Origin: Clostridia bacterium
GTDB taxonomy: Bacteria > Bacillota > Clostridia > Christensenellales > Borkfalkiaceae
Reading direction: 5' to 3'
Assembly (NCBI GenBank): GCA_017886575.1
Contig: JAGHJP010000017.1
Span: 22,921-86,920 of the forward strand
DNA length: 64,000 bases
Position numbers and translations under genes: made by a program. Position 1 is the stretch's first letter. Every line of letters begins with the position of its first letter. A model generated the notes under the pieces. That model did not search any database and was not told the origin of the DNA. It was given only the letters and a program-made list of their open reading frames with translations. Below, in pieces: positions 26,604 through 37,662 of the stretch.

Positions 26604-26933
26604 ATGAATACGGATACCTTGATGGTCGTTATGCTGCTCCTCTTCACGCAGAACAGACAATTCATGGAAGATATGCGCCCCGCGCTGGACTTCCTGGAAG
26701 AACACAAGGACGCCGTCGCCATCCTCGGGCAGATGTTCGGCAAGGGCGCGCCCGGCGCGGAAGGCGGGAAAACCCCGCCGCCCGAAACGGACGGCGGGGG
26801 AAAAGCCGAAGAAAAACAAGAAGACCCGCCGCAAAAGGCGGCGGGACAAACGGAACGCTCCCCTTTGGAAGGCATTGCAAGCGAAGCCATCCTGAACGGC
26901 ATCCGCTCCTATCTTTCCGCTCAGCCGAAATGA
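26604..26933 (+). CDS. Hypothetical small protein with acidic Pro/Lys linker
   Basis: Not recognised. 109 aa from the ATG giving MNTDTLMVVMLLLFTQNRQFMEDM. A short hydrophobic helix is followed by an amphipathic segment, a charged P/K/E/G linker (~45-85) and a final helix SPLEGIASEAILNGIRSYL. No clear Shine-Dalgarno precedes the ATG, so the start is uncertain. Its last 13 bp overlap the end of the convergent S41 protease gene. Confidence 0.5.
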   Translation: MNTDTLMVVMLLLFTQNRQFMEDMRPALDFLEEHKDAVAILGQMFGKGAPGAEGGKTPPPETDGGGKAEEKQEDPPQKAAGQTERSPLEGIASEAILNGIRSYLSAQPK

Positions 26934-28273
26934 GCGGCGACGGCGGCGCGGAACATGGCGTTCCCGCCGTCGAGATAGCCGTCGCAGGGCAGGGCGACGG
27001 CGCCGTCCGCGGGCAGGATCCCCCGCCCGTGAATGCAGTTGCCGCTGACCGGCCAGCGGATGACGGCGGTGGTCAGCTTGACGCCCTCTCCCGTCAGGAT
27101 GTTGGTGTACGTCGTCTGCATGATGCCCTTGCCGTAGGTGCGCGCGACCGAGCCGATCTCCGCAAGGTAAACGTCCTCATAGCCGATGGTCCCGTAATCG
27201 AGCATGGCGCCCGCCAGCGCCTCGGATGCCGAAGCGGTGTTGCAGTTCGCCAGCACCGCTATTTCCGTTTGATCGGTAAAATAATCGGAATACGCACTCT
27301 TCGGCGCGCGGTATATCTCCTCTTTCCCGTCCTTGTACTCTACGGTCAGGACGGGGAAAGAGCCCGCGGCATCCTTGCACAGGAAGGCGGCGATCTCCGT
27401 CAGGATGTCCACCCGTCCGCCGCCGTTGTTGCGCAAATCGAGCACGAGTCCCGTCCTGCCGCGCTCTTCGAACACTTCCAGCATGCCCTCGAACTGCTCC
27501 GCCGCGTCCCCCGTGAAGGAATCGAGGCGGATATAGGCGACGTCGTCGGGCAGAAAGTCAAAATTCGTCGCCGCACGAGTCAATTGATCCGCCCTTTCGC
27601 CCGTAAACCGGTAGGCGTACTCCGAATCGGCGTAAAAGACATAGTTCTGGCGGTACGCCGCCTTCCGGACGGTGTAGACCTCCCCCTCCCCCGACGGTTC
27701 GTCGTCCGCCAGCAGGACAAACTCTTCGCCGTCCGCCCGCTTGGAGAGAAACGCGTCGAACCCGTTCAGCTCGAACGGCTCGGTCTCCGCCGCGCTCATG
27801 CCGTAAGCGAGCAGATACATCCCCGCGGCAAGCCCGCTCTCCTCCGCGGGAGAGTTGCCCGCAACGCGGTAGACCTGCACGCCGTCCGGAGAGAGCAGGA
27901 AGGAAATGCCGATGCCGCTCTGGCTGCCCGCCTGGCTGTTCTCCCGCGCCTGCAATTCCTCGGCGGTGTAATAGTCGGAGTATTGGTCGAGCAACGCCTC
28001 CTCCCCGTTCCGCCCGAAGAGCCGGTCGAGGGTCGCGCCCTCCAGCGTTTCCTCGTCGATCGCCCAATAATAGTGCTCGCGCACCATACCCTTGACCCAT
28101 TCGAGCGTGCGGACGGCGGGATCCAGCGTATAATACCAGATGAGGTAGCCGCCTGTCCCCGCCAGCGCGGCAAAGAGAACGGCCAGGAGGACGGCAAGCA
28201 CGCGCAAAGCCGTCCTATGTTTTTTCTGCGCGGGCTGCGGCGTTCCGCCGCCCGCAGTGTCCCGTTCCGTCAT
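26921..28273 (-). CDS. S41-family C-terminal processing peptidase, membrane anchored
   Basis: 450 aa. A single TM helix (about residues 20-47) follows a short cytoplasmic tail. Then come a tail-specific protease N-domain, a PDZ-like region (GIGISFLLSPDGVQVYRVAGNSPAEESGLAAGMYLLA) and the S41 core: VLDLRNNGGG, catalytic Ser in NTASASEALAGAML and Lys in YGKGIMQT. The active site therefore faces outside. AGGAGG 8 nt upstream fixes this ATG; the frame opens 16 codons earlier. S41 proteases of this form act in envelope or sporulation signalling. The specific substrate is unknown. Confidence 0.88.
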   Translation of the reverse strand: MTERDTAGGGTPQPAQKKHRTALRVLAVLLAVLFAALAGTGGYLIWYYTLDPAVRTLEWVKGMVREHYYWAIDEETLEGATLDRLFGRNGEEALLDQYSDYYTAEELQARENSQAGSQSGIGISFLLSPDGVQVYRVAGNSPAEESGLAAGMYLLAYGMSAAETEPFELNGFDAFLSKRADGEEFVLLADDEPSGEGEVYTVRKAAYRQNYVFYADSEYAYRFTGERADQLTRAATNFDFLPDDVAYIRLDSFTGDAAEQFEGMLEVFEERGRTGLVLDLRNNGGGRVDILTEIAAFLCKDAAGSFPVLTVEYKDGKEEIYRAPKSAYSDYFTDQTEIAVLANCNTASASEALAGAMLDYGTIGYEDVYLAEIGSVARTYGKGIMQTTYTNILTGEGVKLTTAVIRWPVSGNCIHGRGILPADGAVALPCDGYLDGGNAMFRAAVAAHFG

Positions 28274-28908
28274 GCAGACGCCTCCTTTTCTCTTATACTT
28301 CCCGTCCGCGCGCCCGCACACGGCGGGAAAACACGCCTTCGGATAAAATCACGCCCTGCAACGATGCCGGTTTGTGAATATTATCTTCGCATATTATTAT
28401 ATGTATATTAAAAAAAGATAAAAAATAAAGGAAAAAAACCGTCCGTTTCCGCCCCGCTGCCGTCGATTATGCCCCTTCCGGGCGGTTTTCAGACCTTTGC
28501 GGCACAGAAAAGAAAACGGAAAACGGCGGTATATGGCACCCACGCCCGCGTTGAAGTCGGTTTAGACGCCCGAAAACGCAAATATACCCCCCCCTGCCGC
28601 GCCGCTTGGCGCCGCGCAAACGGAAATGCGGCCTCAAAACGCCTACATTATAGCGCGTCCGCGGAAAAAAGACAAGTTTTTTTCGGCGGAAAATGACGGA
28701 CGAGCCCCTTTTCGTTCTCTTTTTGCCCTCTTTTCGCCCTTTGCCGCCTCTCCGGACGGACAAGAATGCGCAAAAAAACGCAAAGCCCCGTGCAGACTTT
28801 TCCGCTGTGCGGCGGCCAAGCGGCGGGAAATTATATTTATAATATAATCTGCATGCGATCTTCCAAAACTTTCCCGCAAAATTTCAAAAAAAATTATTGA
28901 AAACACTA
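28274..28908. other. Long spacer between S41 protease and membrane-protein gene
   Basis: About 630 bp with no supported gene; open frames here have arginine-rich, low-complexity translations. It is strongly AT-rich at 28375-28440 and 28840-28925, with an ATTATA word at 28395-28403 that reads TATAAT on the minus strand and may be part of the protease promoter. Confidence 0.4.
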
Positions 28909-28937
28909 TTGACAATGTAACACTCTCATGATATAAT
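28909..28937 (+). promoter_or_regulatory. Perfect consensus SigA promoter
   Basis: TTGACA, 17 nt, TATAAT: both hexamers match the consensus exactly, the only such case I found in the window. The ~110-nt leader to the start at 29055 contains a TTTTCGG/CCGAAAA hairpin (28977-28996) and AGGAG 9 nt before the ATG. Strong constitutive expression is expected. Confidence 0.85.
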
Positions 28938-29054
28938 AAATCAAGACAATATAATTTGTTTCTTATTGTCGGGCAATTTTCGGACCTCACCGAAAACGCG
29001 GGGCGTACGCGCGGACGGCGGCGGGCGAAAAAATATAAACAGGAGAAATAACTT

Positions 29055-31352
29055 ATGAGCAAAAACACACAAGTAGCGGATGAAGTTTTTGAAGACGACA
29101 TCGACGAGACCAAGATCGATCAGGGCTCGTCTCATGTCTTTCTGAAGATCCTCAGTATCCTGCTCCTGGCGGGCATCGTAGCGGGATTTTTCGCCCCCGT
29201 TTACTTCACGTTGATCGACAGTACTTTCACCGTGCATACTAACGGCTCTATCCTCGGGGGAGATCTTTCTCTGTTCGGACTCATGATGGAAGAATTCCAG
29301 GCGTTTTTGGACGGTTCCGAGCAAACTGTCGGTCTGTTCTTCCGCATGTTATGGCTGAATAAATACGTATTCGGCATCGCCATTACAGCCGTACTGCTCC
29401 TCATCACCACGATCATCACTCTTTGCACGAAAAAGGCCGCTCCCGTGTGGTTCCGCATCGATTGCGTCCTTATCATGATCGTCTTCGCCTTCTACGGCGG
29501 GAACATCCTCGCCGACGGCGTATTGCAGTTCGACATCGTCATGATCACGGGCGTCGTCGCCTTGCTCTTCATGATCATCCACGGCTTCTCGAAAGGAGCG
29601 AAAGGCGTTGCGCCCACCCTCAGCTTCATCGCGATCGCCGCGGCTCTCGTCCTGACTGCGTATTACAGTTTCTTCGGCACGGAGGAAGTGTTCTGCATCT
29701 CCGCGGCAGGCTATTTCTTCAATATTATGCACAACGTCCTGAACCTCATCGTCGACGGCACGGAATTCGTGGCGCCCGTTGTGGAGACCTATCAGCTCGT
29801 TGCCTACATCACCTTTGCGCTTCTGGTCGTCAACCTGATCCTGACGGCGTTCCAGATGGGATTCATCAAGAGCAACTGGTTCACCTTCCTCCGCTATCTC
29901 GCGCAGGTCGGCCTCTGCGTTGCCACCATCGTCATGATCGCCATGAACATTGAAACGGACGACGTGTTCGGTCTGCTGCTCCCCTCCATCCTCGTCGGCG
30001 TATGCGCCCTCCTGATGCTCCTCTTCACCGTGATCGCCATGGCGGCCGGGCGGAAGAAGACGGATGAGGAAGAGGATGAAGAAGCGTCTGCGGAAACCGA
30101 GTCGATGGACGCGATCGCGCAGGGCGGCCAGCCTGTTCCCGCTTACAGCCAGCCCGCGCCCGCTTACGGCCAGCCTTACGGTCAGCCTTACGGTCAGTCC
30201 GGTCAGCCCATGCAGCCTTATTATCAGCCTGCGCCCAACGTTTACATCAATATTACGCCCGGCGGCGCGGTAACCGCTTCCACGACGGCTCCCGCCGAAG
30301 CGAGACCCGCACAGGAAACGCAGACCGCCCCCGTGGTGATCTCGGCGCCCGTGAAGGAAGCCCCCGCCGCCCCCGCCGCCCCCGCCGCGCCCGTGAAGGC
30401 GGCCCCTGCCGCCAAGCCGGTCATGGTACAGGCGGAAGAGACCGTTGAAACGGAAGATGCGGAAATAGCAGAAGAACCGAAAGAAAAACCCGCCAAAAAG
30501 CGTAGTTTCTGCGTGTTCCTCTCCCTTGTCCTGGCTATCGCTTCGGTCGCTCTGTTCGTCGTTCAATATCTTGACGTGCTCAAAGACCTCTTTACGGGCT
30601 TCTCCGTCGATACGCTCAGCGATACGGCGTTCCTGCTGCCTTGCGGCTTCTTCCTCGGCGTCCTGATCGGTTTCATCTGCTCGCTCGTCGCGCTCATCAA
30701 GCCCAGCAAGGTCGGCGCCTTCTTCACCTTCCTGTTCTTTGCCTTGGGCGGTGCGGCATGCTTTGCATACATTCAGCTCAACCAGGGCGGCATCGTTGAA
30801 GCCTTCACCGATATGACCTGGCTGACGATCGCCTCGATGGTCTGCATCGTTCTTTCTGTCCTCTTTGCCTTCATCGGCATCTTCCGCACCCGCGGCGTGA
30901 AGAAAGAAGAAGAATATGAAGAAGAGGAAGACGAAGGCGAAGAAGAAGAGGTCGTTCCCGAAAAAGCGACAAAAGAAAAAACGGCGAAAAAAGCGACGGA
31001 AGAACCCGCGGCGGCTGCGGTTGCTCCCGCGCCCGCTCCTGCGGAAGTTGCGCCTGCCGAAGCTGCCCCCGCGGCAACAGAGGCTGCTCCCGCGCCTGCT
31101 ACCGCGGAAACCGAGCCCGAAGAAGAGGAGGAAACGGATGCCTTCCTGCGCACCCTGTCCCCCGCCGAAAAGCGCGAATTCAACAGAGTGTTCCTGCAGG
31201 GCAAAGCGCCCGCTTACCTGCCCGCCTATAAGACCGGCGCAGACAACTCCCGCTTCTTCGATTCCATCTTCGTCTATCTCGGCAAGATGCGTTCGGTCAT
31301 TTCCGACAATCTGCTCGGCAAGATCTACGACTTCATGATGGAAAACAAATAA
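29055..31352 (+). CDS. Large 12-TM membrane protein of unknown function with repeat linkers
   Basis: Not recognised. 765 aa. An acidic N-tail (1-28) is followed by about eight TM helices (30-332). A cytoplasmic-type linker comes next, with an acidic start, YGQP/QPxY repeats (358-392) and an Ala/Pro tract (410-455), then basic KPAKKRS. Four more TM helices lie at about 484-610. A very acidic stretch (615-635) and a second Ala/Pro/Glu tract precede a compact C-terminal domain (695-765: TLSPAEKREFNRVFLQG ... FFDSIFVYLGKMRSVISDNLLGKIYDF). It is monocistronic between a perfect promoter and a terminator. No transporter or enzyme motif is seen. A scaffold or envelope role is conceivable but is not shown by the sequence. 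Confidence 0.85.
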   Translation: MSKNTQVADEVFEDDIDETKIDQGSSHVFLKILSILLLAGIVAGFFAPVYFTLIDSTFTVHTNGSILGGDLSLFGLMMEEFQAFLDGSEQTVGLFFRMLWLNKYVFGIAITAVLLLITTIITLCTKKAAPVWFRIDCVLIMIVFAFYGGNILADGVLQFDIVMITGVVALLFMIIHGFSKGAKGVAPTLSFIAIAAALVLTAYYSFFGTEEVFCISAAGYFFNIMHNVLNLIVDGTEFVAPVVETYQLVAYITFALLVVNLILTAFQMGFIKSNWFTFLRYLAQVGLCVATIVMIAMNIETDDVFGLLLPSILVGVCALLMLLFTVIAMAAGRKKTDEEEDEEASAETESMDAIAQGGQPVPAYSQPAPAYGQPYGQPYGQSGQPMQPYYQPAPNVYINITPGGAVTASTTAPAEARPAQETQTAPVVISAPVKEAPAAPAAPAAPVKAAPAAKPVMVQAEETVETEDAEIAEEPKEKPAKKRSFCVFLSLVLAIASVALFVVQYLDVLKDLFTGFSVDTLSDTAFLLPCGFFLGVLIGFICSLVALIKPSKVGAFFTFLFFALGGAACFAYIQLNQGGIVEAFTDMTWLTIASMVCIVLSVLFAFIGIFRTRGVKKEEEYEEEEDEGEEEEVVPEKATKEKTAKKATEEPAAAAVAPAPAPAEVAPAEAAPAATEAAPAPATAETEPEEEEETDAFLRTLSPAEKREFNRVFLQGKAPAYLPAYKTGADNSRFFDSIFVYLGKMRSVISDNLLGKIYDFMMENK

Positions 31353-31366
31353 TCGTTCCGAAACGC

Positions 31367-31397
31367 AAAAACACCCGCACTCCTGCGGGTGTTTTTT
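31367..31397 (+). terminator. Intrinsic terminator after the 12-TM protein gene
   Basis: ACACCCGCA / TGCGGGTGT stem with CTCC loop followed by TTTTT, 18 nt past the stop. Confidence 0.9.
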
Positions 31398-32224
31398 ATG
31401 CGATTTACGGCTTTGCACGTTTTTGCCCGGGGCGGCTTTGTGCAAGCCCGACGGGATCGCCCGTTTTGCAGGGACGGCGTTCAATGCGGCAGGCGACGTT
31501 TGAGCCACGCCGCGGAAGCGGGCAGAACTTTTGCGCGCGGTCGCAGGCGGGACCCGCAAGCCGTGCAAACGGGCGAAGTTCTCCCCGTCGACGGAGCCGA
31601 ACGGTTCGCCCGAAGGAAAATGCCGCCGTTCCGTCCCGCCGACCGCGGCGGAACGATATTTTCAGCCGGATCGCCCCATTGTACACCCCCGGTCTTTTCT
31701 GCTTTCCGGCATCCGCGGCCGACTGCTTTATCGGCGGAACCGACGCGCCCACGCGGTCTTTTGCCGTAACGGTCACATCGGCTGCCGTTCTTATTCCGAG
31801 GCCGACATACGGCGTTCAAAAAACGATTGCCAACATTTTATCTCCTGCGACACAAAATACAACGCTCTCACGCCCCTTCTTTTCCCCTTCCGCCGTCCGC
31901 ACGCCCGTTTTCCGTTCCCCTTCTGTCCGCCCCGCCCTCGCCGTTTCGGCGCGGGAAAAGAAGAGCGCGCTTTGAGCCGCCGTCCCGAGCCCCTCACGGC
32001 GACCGACGCACCGTCCCACAAAAAACCGCCCCGAAAATGCCCGCGGGAAAGATATGCAACGCCAAGCATATGCCTGCCGCCGCATGCGACGGGTTTTTGC
32101 GGCGAAAATAAGGCAAACTGCGGCGCAAAACATATGTCCGCCGCCGCATAAGAAAAACAAAGAAAAGAAAGGCCGCGGGGACGGCAGAAATCGGCGGGGC
32201 GGAACGATTCTTTCAAACGTAAGC
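31398..32224. other. ~830-bp stretch without a supported gene
   Basis: Several frames stay open on both strands because of the high G+C, but none has a ribosome site, conserved motif or sensible composition. Two related segments, CATATGCCTGCCGCCGCATG near 32067 and CATATGTCCGCCGCCGCATA near 32130, suggest a local duplication. It may be decayed sequence. Confidence 0.4.
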
Positions 32225-32256
32225 GCCGCTACGCATTCCCGGGAATGCGTAGCGGC
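32225..32256. repeat. Perfect 32-bp loopless palindrome
   Basis: The 16-mer GCCGCTACGCATTCCC is directly followed by its complement GGGAATGCGTAGCGGC. It is 20 bp past the hemW stop, so it probably helps end that transcript, although only a weak T-run follows on the minus strand. It could equally be a protein-binding site. Confidence 0.65.
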
Positions 32257-32275
32257 TCTTCGTTCCGTTAAAACC

Positions 32276-33403
32276 TTATTTCGCCCGTTCGTTGTCCTCC
32301 AGAAAGGGCATCAGAATGCTGTTCTGCACATAGAGATATTCGTCCCTGATCTTCAGCCGGCCGCCCACCCGCTCCAGATACGGCTCGTTTTTGCGCAGAG
32401 CATTCTGATACAGGTCGGCAAAACCGACGCCGAACTCCTTTTCGAAGGCGGGCACGTCCAGCCCCTCGCTCGTGCGCAGAGCAAGCATGATCTTCTCGAA
32501 GCGCGCGTCCTTGCGCGTGACCCCCTCGCTGTCCACGGCGGGAATGAAGCCCGAAAGAATGCACTTCATGTACCCGTCCAAATCGAAAGTGTTCGTGATG
32601 CGGTTGCCCATAACGAAAGAACTTGCCGACAGACCGAACCCGATATATTCCCCCCGCCGCCAATAATTGAGGTTGTGGCGGCTTTGCCTGCCGGGCTTGG
32701 CAAAGTTGGAAACCTCATACCGCTCATACCCCCTCTCTTTTAAGAGGACGCGGCCGTAGTCATACATCTCGGCGACTTCGTCGCCGTCGGGCAGTTCACC
32801 GTTGAGATAATCGGTATAGATGGGTGTGCCCGGCTCGACGGTCAACGCGTACATGGAGATATGCGACGAGCCGCATTTGTATGCCAGCTCGATCGTCTTA
32901 AAAATGTCATCCCTGGTCTGATTTTTCAGTCCCAGCATGACGTCCGTGGAGAAATTTTCGCCCTTTAAGAGGGTGGTCGCATAGACATAATCCCGCACGT
33001 TGTGGATGCGCCCGAGGTCTTCGAGCTGTTCGTCGATCGCCGTCTGCAGCCCGATGGAATAGCGGTTGATGCCCGCCCGTTTATAGGTCGCCACCTTGTT
33101 TTCGCTGATCGTGCCGGGGTTGAGTTCCAAGGTCACTTCGGGATTTTTGGCGAGGCGGAAACATTTTTGTATCTGATTAACGGCGCCGTAAATGTACTTG
33201 GGGTCGATGACGGAAGGCGTGCCCCCACCGAAATAGACGGTGTCGAATGTATAGTCCTTCAACTGCTCTTTCCGAAATTCCATCTCCTTATACAGACAGG
33301 CCATGTACGCCTCTTCATAGGCGGACTTGTCCGCAAAGGAACAAAAATCGCAGTACGAACACTTTTGCCTGCAAAACGGGATATGCACATAAATTCCGGG
33401 CAT
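32276..33403 (-). CDS. hemW: HemW-like radical SAM protein (coproporphyrinogen dehydrogenase family)
   Basis: 375 aa. The radical SAM cluster is C11-x3-C15-x2-C18 (CRQKCSYC) in the HIPFC...YCDF context of HemW. FGGGTPSVI, ELNPGT and SIGLQTAIDEQLEDLGRIH follow, and HNLNYWRRGEYIGFGLSASSF is the HemN_C-adjacent signature. HemW is now regarded as a heme chaperone rather than an oxygen-independent CPO in many bacteria, and it carries the HNxxYW motif rather than the HemN-specific N-terminus. The only SD-like AGGAGG is 15 nt before the ATG. Confidence 0.93.
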   Translation of the reverse strand: MPGIYVHIPFCRQKCSYCDFCSFADKSAYEEAYMACLYKEMEFRKEQLKDYTFDTVYFGGGTPSVIDPKYIYGAVNQIQKCFRLAKNPEVTLELNPGTISENKVATYKRAGINRYSIGLQTAIDEQLEDLGRIHNVRDYVYATTLLKGENFSTDVMLGLKNQTRDDIFKTIELAYKCGSSHISMYALTVEPGTPIYTDYLNGELPDGDEVAEMYDYGRVLLKERGYERYEVSNFAKPGRQSRHNLNYWRRGEYIGFGLSASSFVMGNRITNTFDLDGYMKCILSGFIPAVDSEGVTRKDARFEKIMLALRTSEGLDVPAFEKEFGVGFADLYQNALRKNEPYLERVGGRLKIRDEYLYVQNSILMPFLEDNERAK

Positions 33404-33448
33404 GGTTCTTCTTTTTTACCTCCTGAAACGGATTTCCCGGGGGAAAGT

Positions 33449-33763
33449 TCATTCGCCCCGCCATTGGTATTTTTCCATATCGACGGTATTGTCCGCGCGT
33501 ACCTCCACGCCCTCGGCAAGGAGCAATTGCTTTTGCGCGTCCGTGCCGCCGAAGGCGAACGCGGGGGCGAGCCCGCCGAAGCGGTTGACCACCCGATGGC
33601 AGGGAATGACGCCCGGCATGGGATTGACGTGCAGGGCATAGCCCACCTGCCGCGCCATGCGCGGCGCCCCCAGCGCCCGCGCGATCTGCCCGTAAGTCAC
33701 GACCTTGCCGCGCGGCACTTTTTGCAGATACGCATAGACCCGCTCGAAAAAATCTCCCGCCAT
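33449..33763 (-). CDS. MGMT-family methyltransferase-like protein (DNA-binding domain only)
   Basis: 104 aa. The acceptor loop reads IPCHRVV with C55, and the recognition helix region is TYGQIARALGAPRMARQVGYAL. Only the C-terminal domain of O6-methylguanine methyltransferase is present, as in the short Ogt/ATL-like proteins. The Cys is retained, so alkyl transfer is possible, unlike ATL proteins, which replace it with Trp or Ala. AAGGAG upstream of the ATG. Confidence 0.88.
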   Translation of the reverse strand: MAGDFFERVYAYLQKVPRGKVVTYGQIARALGAPRMARQVGYALHVNPMPGVIPCHRVVNRFGGLAPAFAFGGTDAQKQLLLAEGVEVRADNTVDMEKYQWRGE

Positions 33764-33767
33764 AAAA

Positions 33768-34634
33768 TTACTCCTTTTTGCTATGCAACGCCGAGAAAAT
33801 ATGAAAGAAACACCAGAAAAGCACGACGACGGAAACGCCCATCGACAGCAAGACCGGCAGAGCCGTTCCGCCGTCGCCCTGGGCGCGGTCTGTCACCGTA
33901 TACAAAACGAACATCTGCACGACCGTCAGCAGAACGACCGCCGACAGCGCGAAAACGGTGCGCATTTTCAGCGAAGGGACCGCTTTTTCCGCGTGCAGCG
34001 CTCTCTGCCAAAGGGAGAGGGCGGAGATCTGCAAAATGACGGCGGCGCCCGACAGGGCGGCTGTGGCTGTATCCGGTACAAAGGCACAGACGATGCAGAG
34101 GACGAAAGCCAGCAGGAAAGCGGCCGCACCGACCGCCCGATGCGCGCCCGATTGCGGCAGGCAAGCCGTTAAAAACGCCTGCACGGCATACGCCGCGGCG
34201 GATGCAAACGCCGGCACGATAACGATGACGCCGACAAAAGACAGTTCGTCAATGCGGACACCGGAACAGACGCTTATCCCGAAGCCGATCGCCGCCGTCA
34301 GGGTCAAAAATACGACGTCCGCCGCCCGCAAAGGGTATTTCCCGCACGAAAATATCCTGCGTTTGGCGGCAAAAACGAGGCAGGTGAGGATGAGCCCGAC
34401 CAGACCGCAGAGCGTGCCGCCGAAAAAGACGGCTATGCCCGTTTCCCAGGCGGGAACGATAAAATATGTAACGGCGGCGGCATAGAACAAAAACGTCAAC
34501 ACGCCGCCGGCAACGCCCAGGCTCCGCACGGAAGCGGGCAGGCGCGGCGGGAGAGACGGGGCATTTTCGGACGGGGCGGCGGCTTTTGCGCCTTCGCCCT
34601 TTTCCGCCCGGCTCTTTGCGTCTTTCTCCCCCAT
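33768..34634 (-). CDS. Polytopic membrane protein of unknown function
   Basis: Not recognised. 288 aa. A charged, Ala/Lys/Pro-rich cytoplasmic N-tail (1-38) is followed by 8 or so hydrophobic helices to the end (last: VLLSMGVSVVVLFWCFFHIF). AAGGAG just before MGEKDAKSR selects this start; the same frame runs open back into lepA, but that part is a shadow. It is four bases from the MGMT-like gene and downstream of lepA, so probably cotranscribed. No transport signature. Confidence 0.7.
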   Translation of the reverse strand: MGEKDAKSRAEKGEGAKAAAPSENAPSLPPRLPASVRSLGVAGGVLTFLFYAAAVTYFIVPAWETGIAVFFGGTLCGLVGLILTCLVFAAKRRIFSCGKYPLRAADVVFLTLTAAIGFGISVCSGVRIDELSFVGVIVIVPAFASAAAYAVQAFLTACLPQSGAHRAVGAAAFLLAFVLCIVCAFVPDTATAALSGAAVILQISALSLWQRALHAEKAVPSLKMRTVFALSAVVLLTVVQMFVLYTVTDRAQGDGGTALPVLLSMGVSVVVLFWCFFHIFSALHSKKE

Positions 34635-34662
34635 TTTCTTCTCCTTTTTATCGCGTTTTTCC

Positions 34663-34698
34663 CCGTTCAACGCAGGCATGCCCTGCGTCTTTTGAACG
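34663..34698. repeat. GCATGC-type compound hairpin after lepA
   Basis: GTTCAA / TTGAAC arms enclose CGCAGG-CATGC-CCTGCG. One of the dispersed GGCATGCC palindromes. No T-run, so termination is uncertain. Confidence 0.5.
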
Positions 34699-34714
34699 AA
34701 TGCCGCAGAAAGTT

Positions 34715-36526
<1,812 letters not shown>

Positions 36527-36607
36527 AAAATTCCTCTTTTCGCCGCCCGCGGGAACGGGGCGCCCTCCGTATCTTCCCCGCGGGGCGGGGGAATGCCGTA
36601 TATTGCT

Positions 36608-36636
36608 ATTATACAAAATTTCCCCGCGCTTTGCAA
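36608..36636 (-). promoter_or_regulatory. SigA promoter of lepA
   Basis: Minus strand TTGCAA, 17 nt, TATAAT with TTTTG before the -10. The predicted leader is about 75 nt. Confidence 0.75.
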
Positions 36637-36698
36637 GAATTTCCGCCGCCCCGCGCAAAAAAAGGCGCCGCGGCGGGGACGCGCGGCAAAGGGAGCGT

Positions 36699-37595
36699 TC
36701 AGCGGAGATGGTTTTCGATGACGGACAAAAATGCCCGCACCGCCTCGTTCGGCCGCAGCGGAGAGAGAATGCCGTAGGGCACGACGTAATCGAGATCCAC
36801 GGGCACGGTCTTCAAGGCGGGGTGCACGTCCTTCCAGGCGTCGAGGGTCAGAAGGAGTTCCCCCGTTTCCTCGCAGCGGTTGAACACGCCGATGTCGTAG
36901 TAACGCGGCGAATCTTCCAGCCGTATCCGCGGATATTCCGCCTGCAGCTTGCGGCGCACGGCGTCGATGACGCCGCTCATGCCCCGCTTCAGAAGGACGA
37001 GCCGCTCCCCTTCGAGGTCGGAAAGCGTCAGCCGCTCCTTTCCCGCCAGCCGGTGCCCGCGCGGCACGCCGATGCACAGCCTGTACGCGCCGAGGTTGAG
37101 CACACGGAACATTTCCGAATAGCCCGCGATGTCGCACGAGCCGATCATCACGTCGAACTTTCGCCCGATGGAGTGGTACACTTCGTCGAGTTCCTCCACC
37201 GTGTCTTTGAAAGGGACGATCTGCAATTTGCAATCGCACGGCGCGCCGTCCGCCGCGCTCTCGTTCCACAAGTCGAGAAGGCGTTTGCAGGGATTGAGCA
37301 GGGAATTGCCGACGCGGACGGTGCGCCTCGTCCCCTCCGCCGCCGCCCGCGCCCGCGCCGCCGCGCCCGCCGCCTGCTCTTGCAGAAACCGCGCGTCGCG
37401 CAGGAGAGACCTGCCCGCTTCCGTGAGGGCCATGCCCCGGTTGCTGCGGGTAAAGAGCGCCGTTCCGATCTCCCGCTCCAAGCCGTTTATCTGCTTCATG
37501 ACCGCCGTCGATGACAGGAAAAGTTCCTCGGCCGCCTTGCTCAGGCTGCCGCGCTCCGCCACTTTTATGAACGTCTTGACCGCCTCTTCTATCAT
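36699..37595 (-). CDS. LysR-family transcriptional regulator
   Basis: 298 aa. The N-terminal winged helix-turn-helix reads [40 protein letters not shown], and the rest is a periplasmic-binding-like effector domain. It is transcribed away from the aldo-keto reductase gene with overlapping promoter DNA, the usual arrangement for a LysR protein that controls its neighbour. The effector is not predictable. AGGAGG 6 nt before the ATG. Confidence 0.9.
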   Translation of the reverse strand: MIEEAVKTFIKVAERGSLSKAAEELFLSSTAVMKQINGLEREIGTALFTRSNRGMALTEAGRSLLRDARFLQEQAAGAAARARAAAEGTRRTVRVGNSLLNPCKRLLDLWNESAADGAPCDCKLQIVPFKDTVEELDEVYHSIGRKFDVMIGSCDIAGYSEMFRVLNLGAYRLCIGVPRGHRLAGKERLTLSDLEGERLVLLKRGMSGVIDAVRRKLQAEYPRIRLEDSPRYYDIGVFNRCEETGELLLTLDAWKDVHPALKTVPVDLDYVVPYGILSPLRPNEAVRAFLSVIENHLR

Positions 37596-37633
37596 ACGCC
37601 CCTCCTCTTCAATATAAACTTTTGGTTGATATC

Positions 37634-37662
37634 ATTATAACAAAAATGCGCTTCCGCGTCAA
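37634..37662 (-). promoter_or_regulatory. SigA promoter of the LysR gene
   Basis: Minus strand TTGACG, 17 nt, TATAAT. Confidence 0.75.

Noticed and set aside
28467-28763. 98-codon frame on the minus strand upstream of the 12-TM gene
   Set aside because: Basic, low-complexity translation, no ribosome site, unlike neighbouring genes.
31791-32216. Minus-strand frame of ~141 codons in the hemW-flanking spacer
   Set aside because: No Shine-Dalgarno, odd composition and no recognisable motif; kept only as unexplained spacer.
32225-32256. Insertion-sequence terminal repeat
   Set aside because: A single palindrome with no transposase frame, partner repeat or target duplication.
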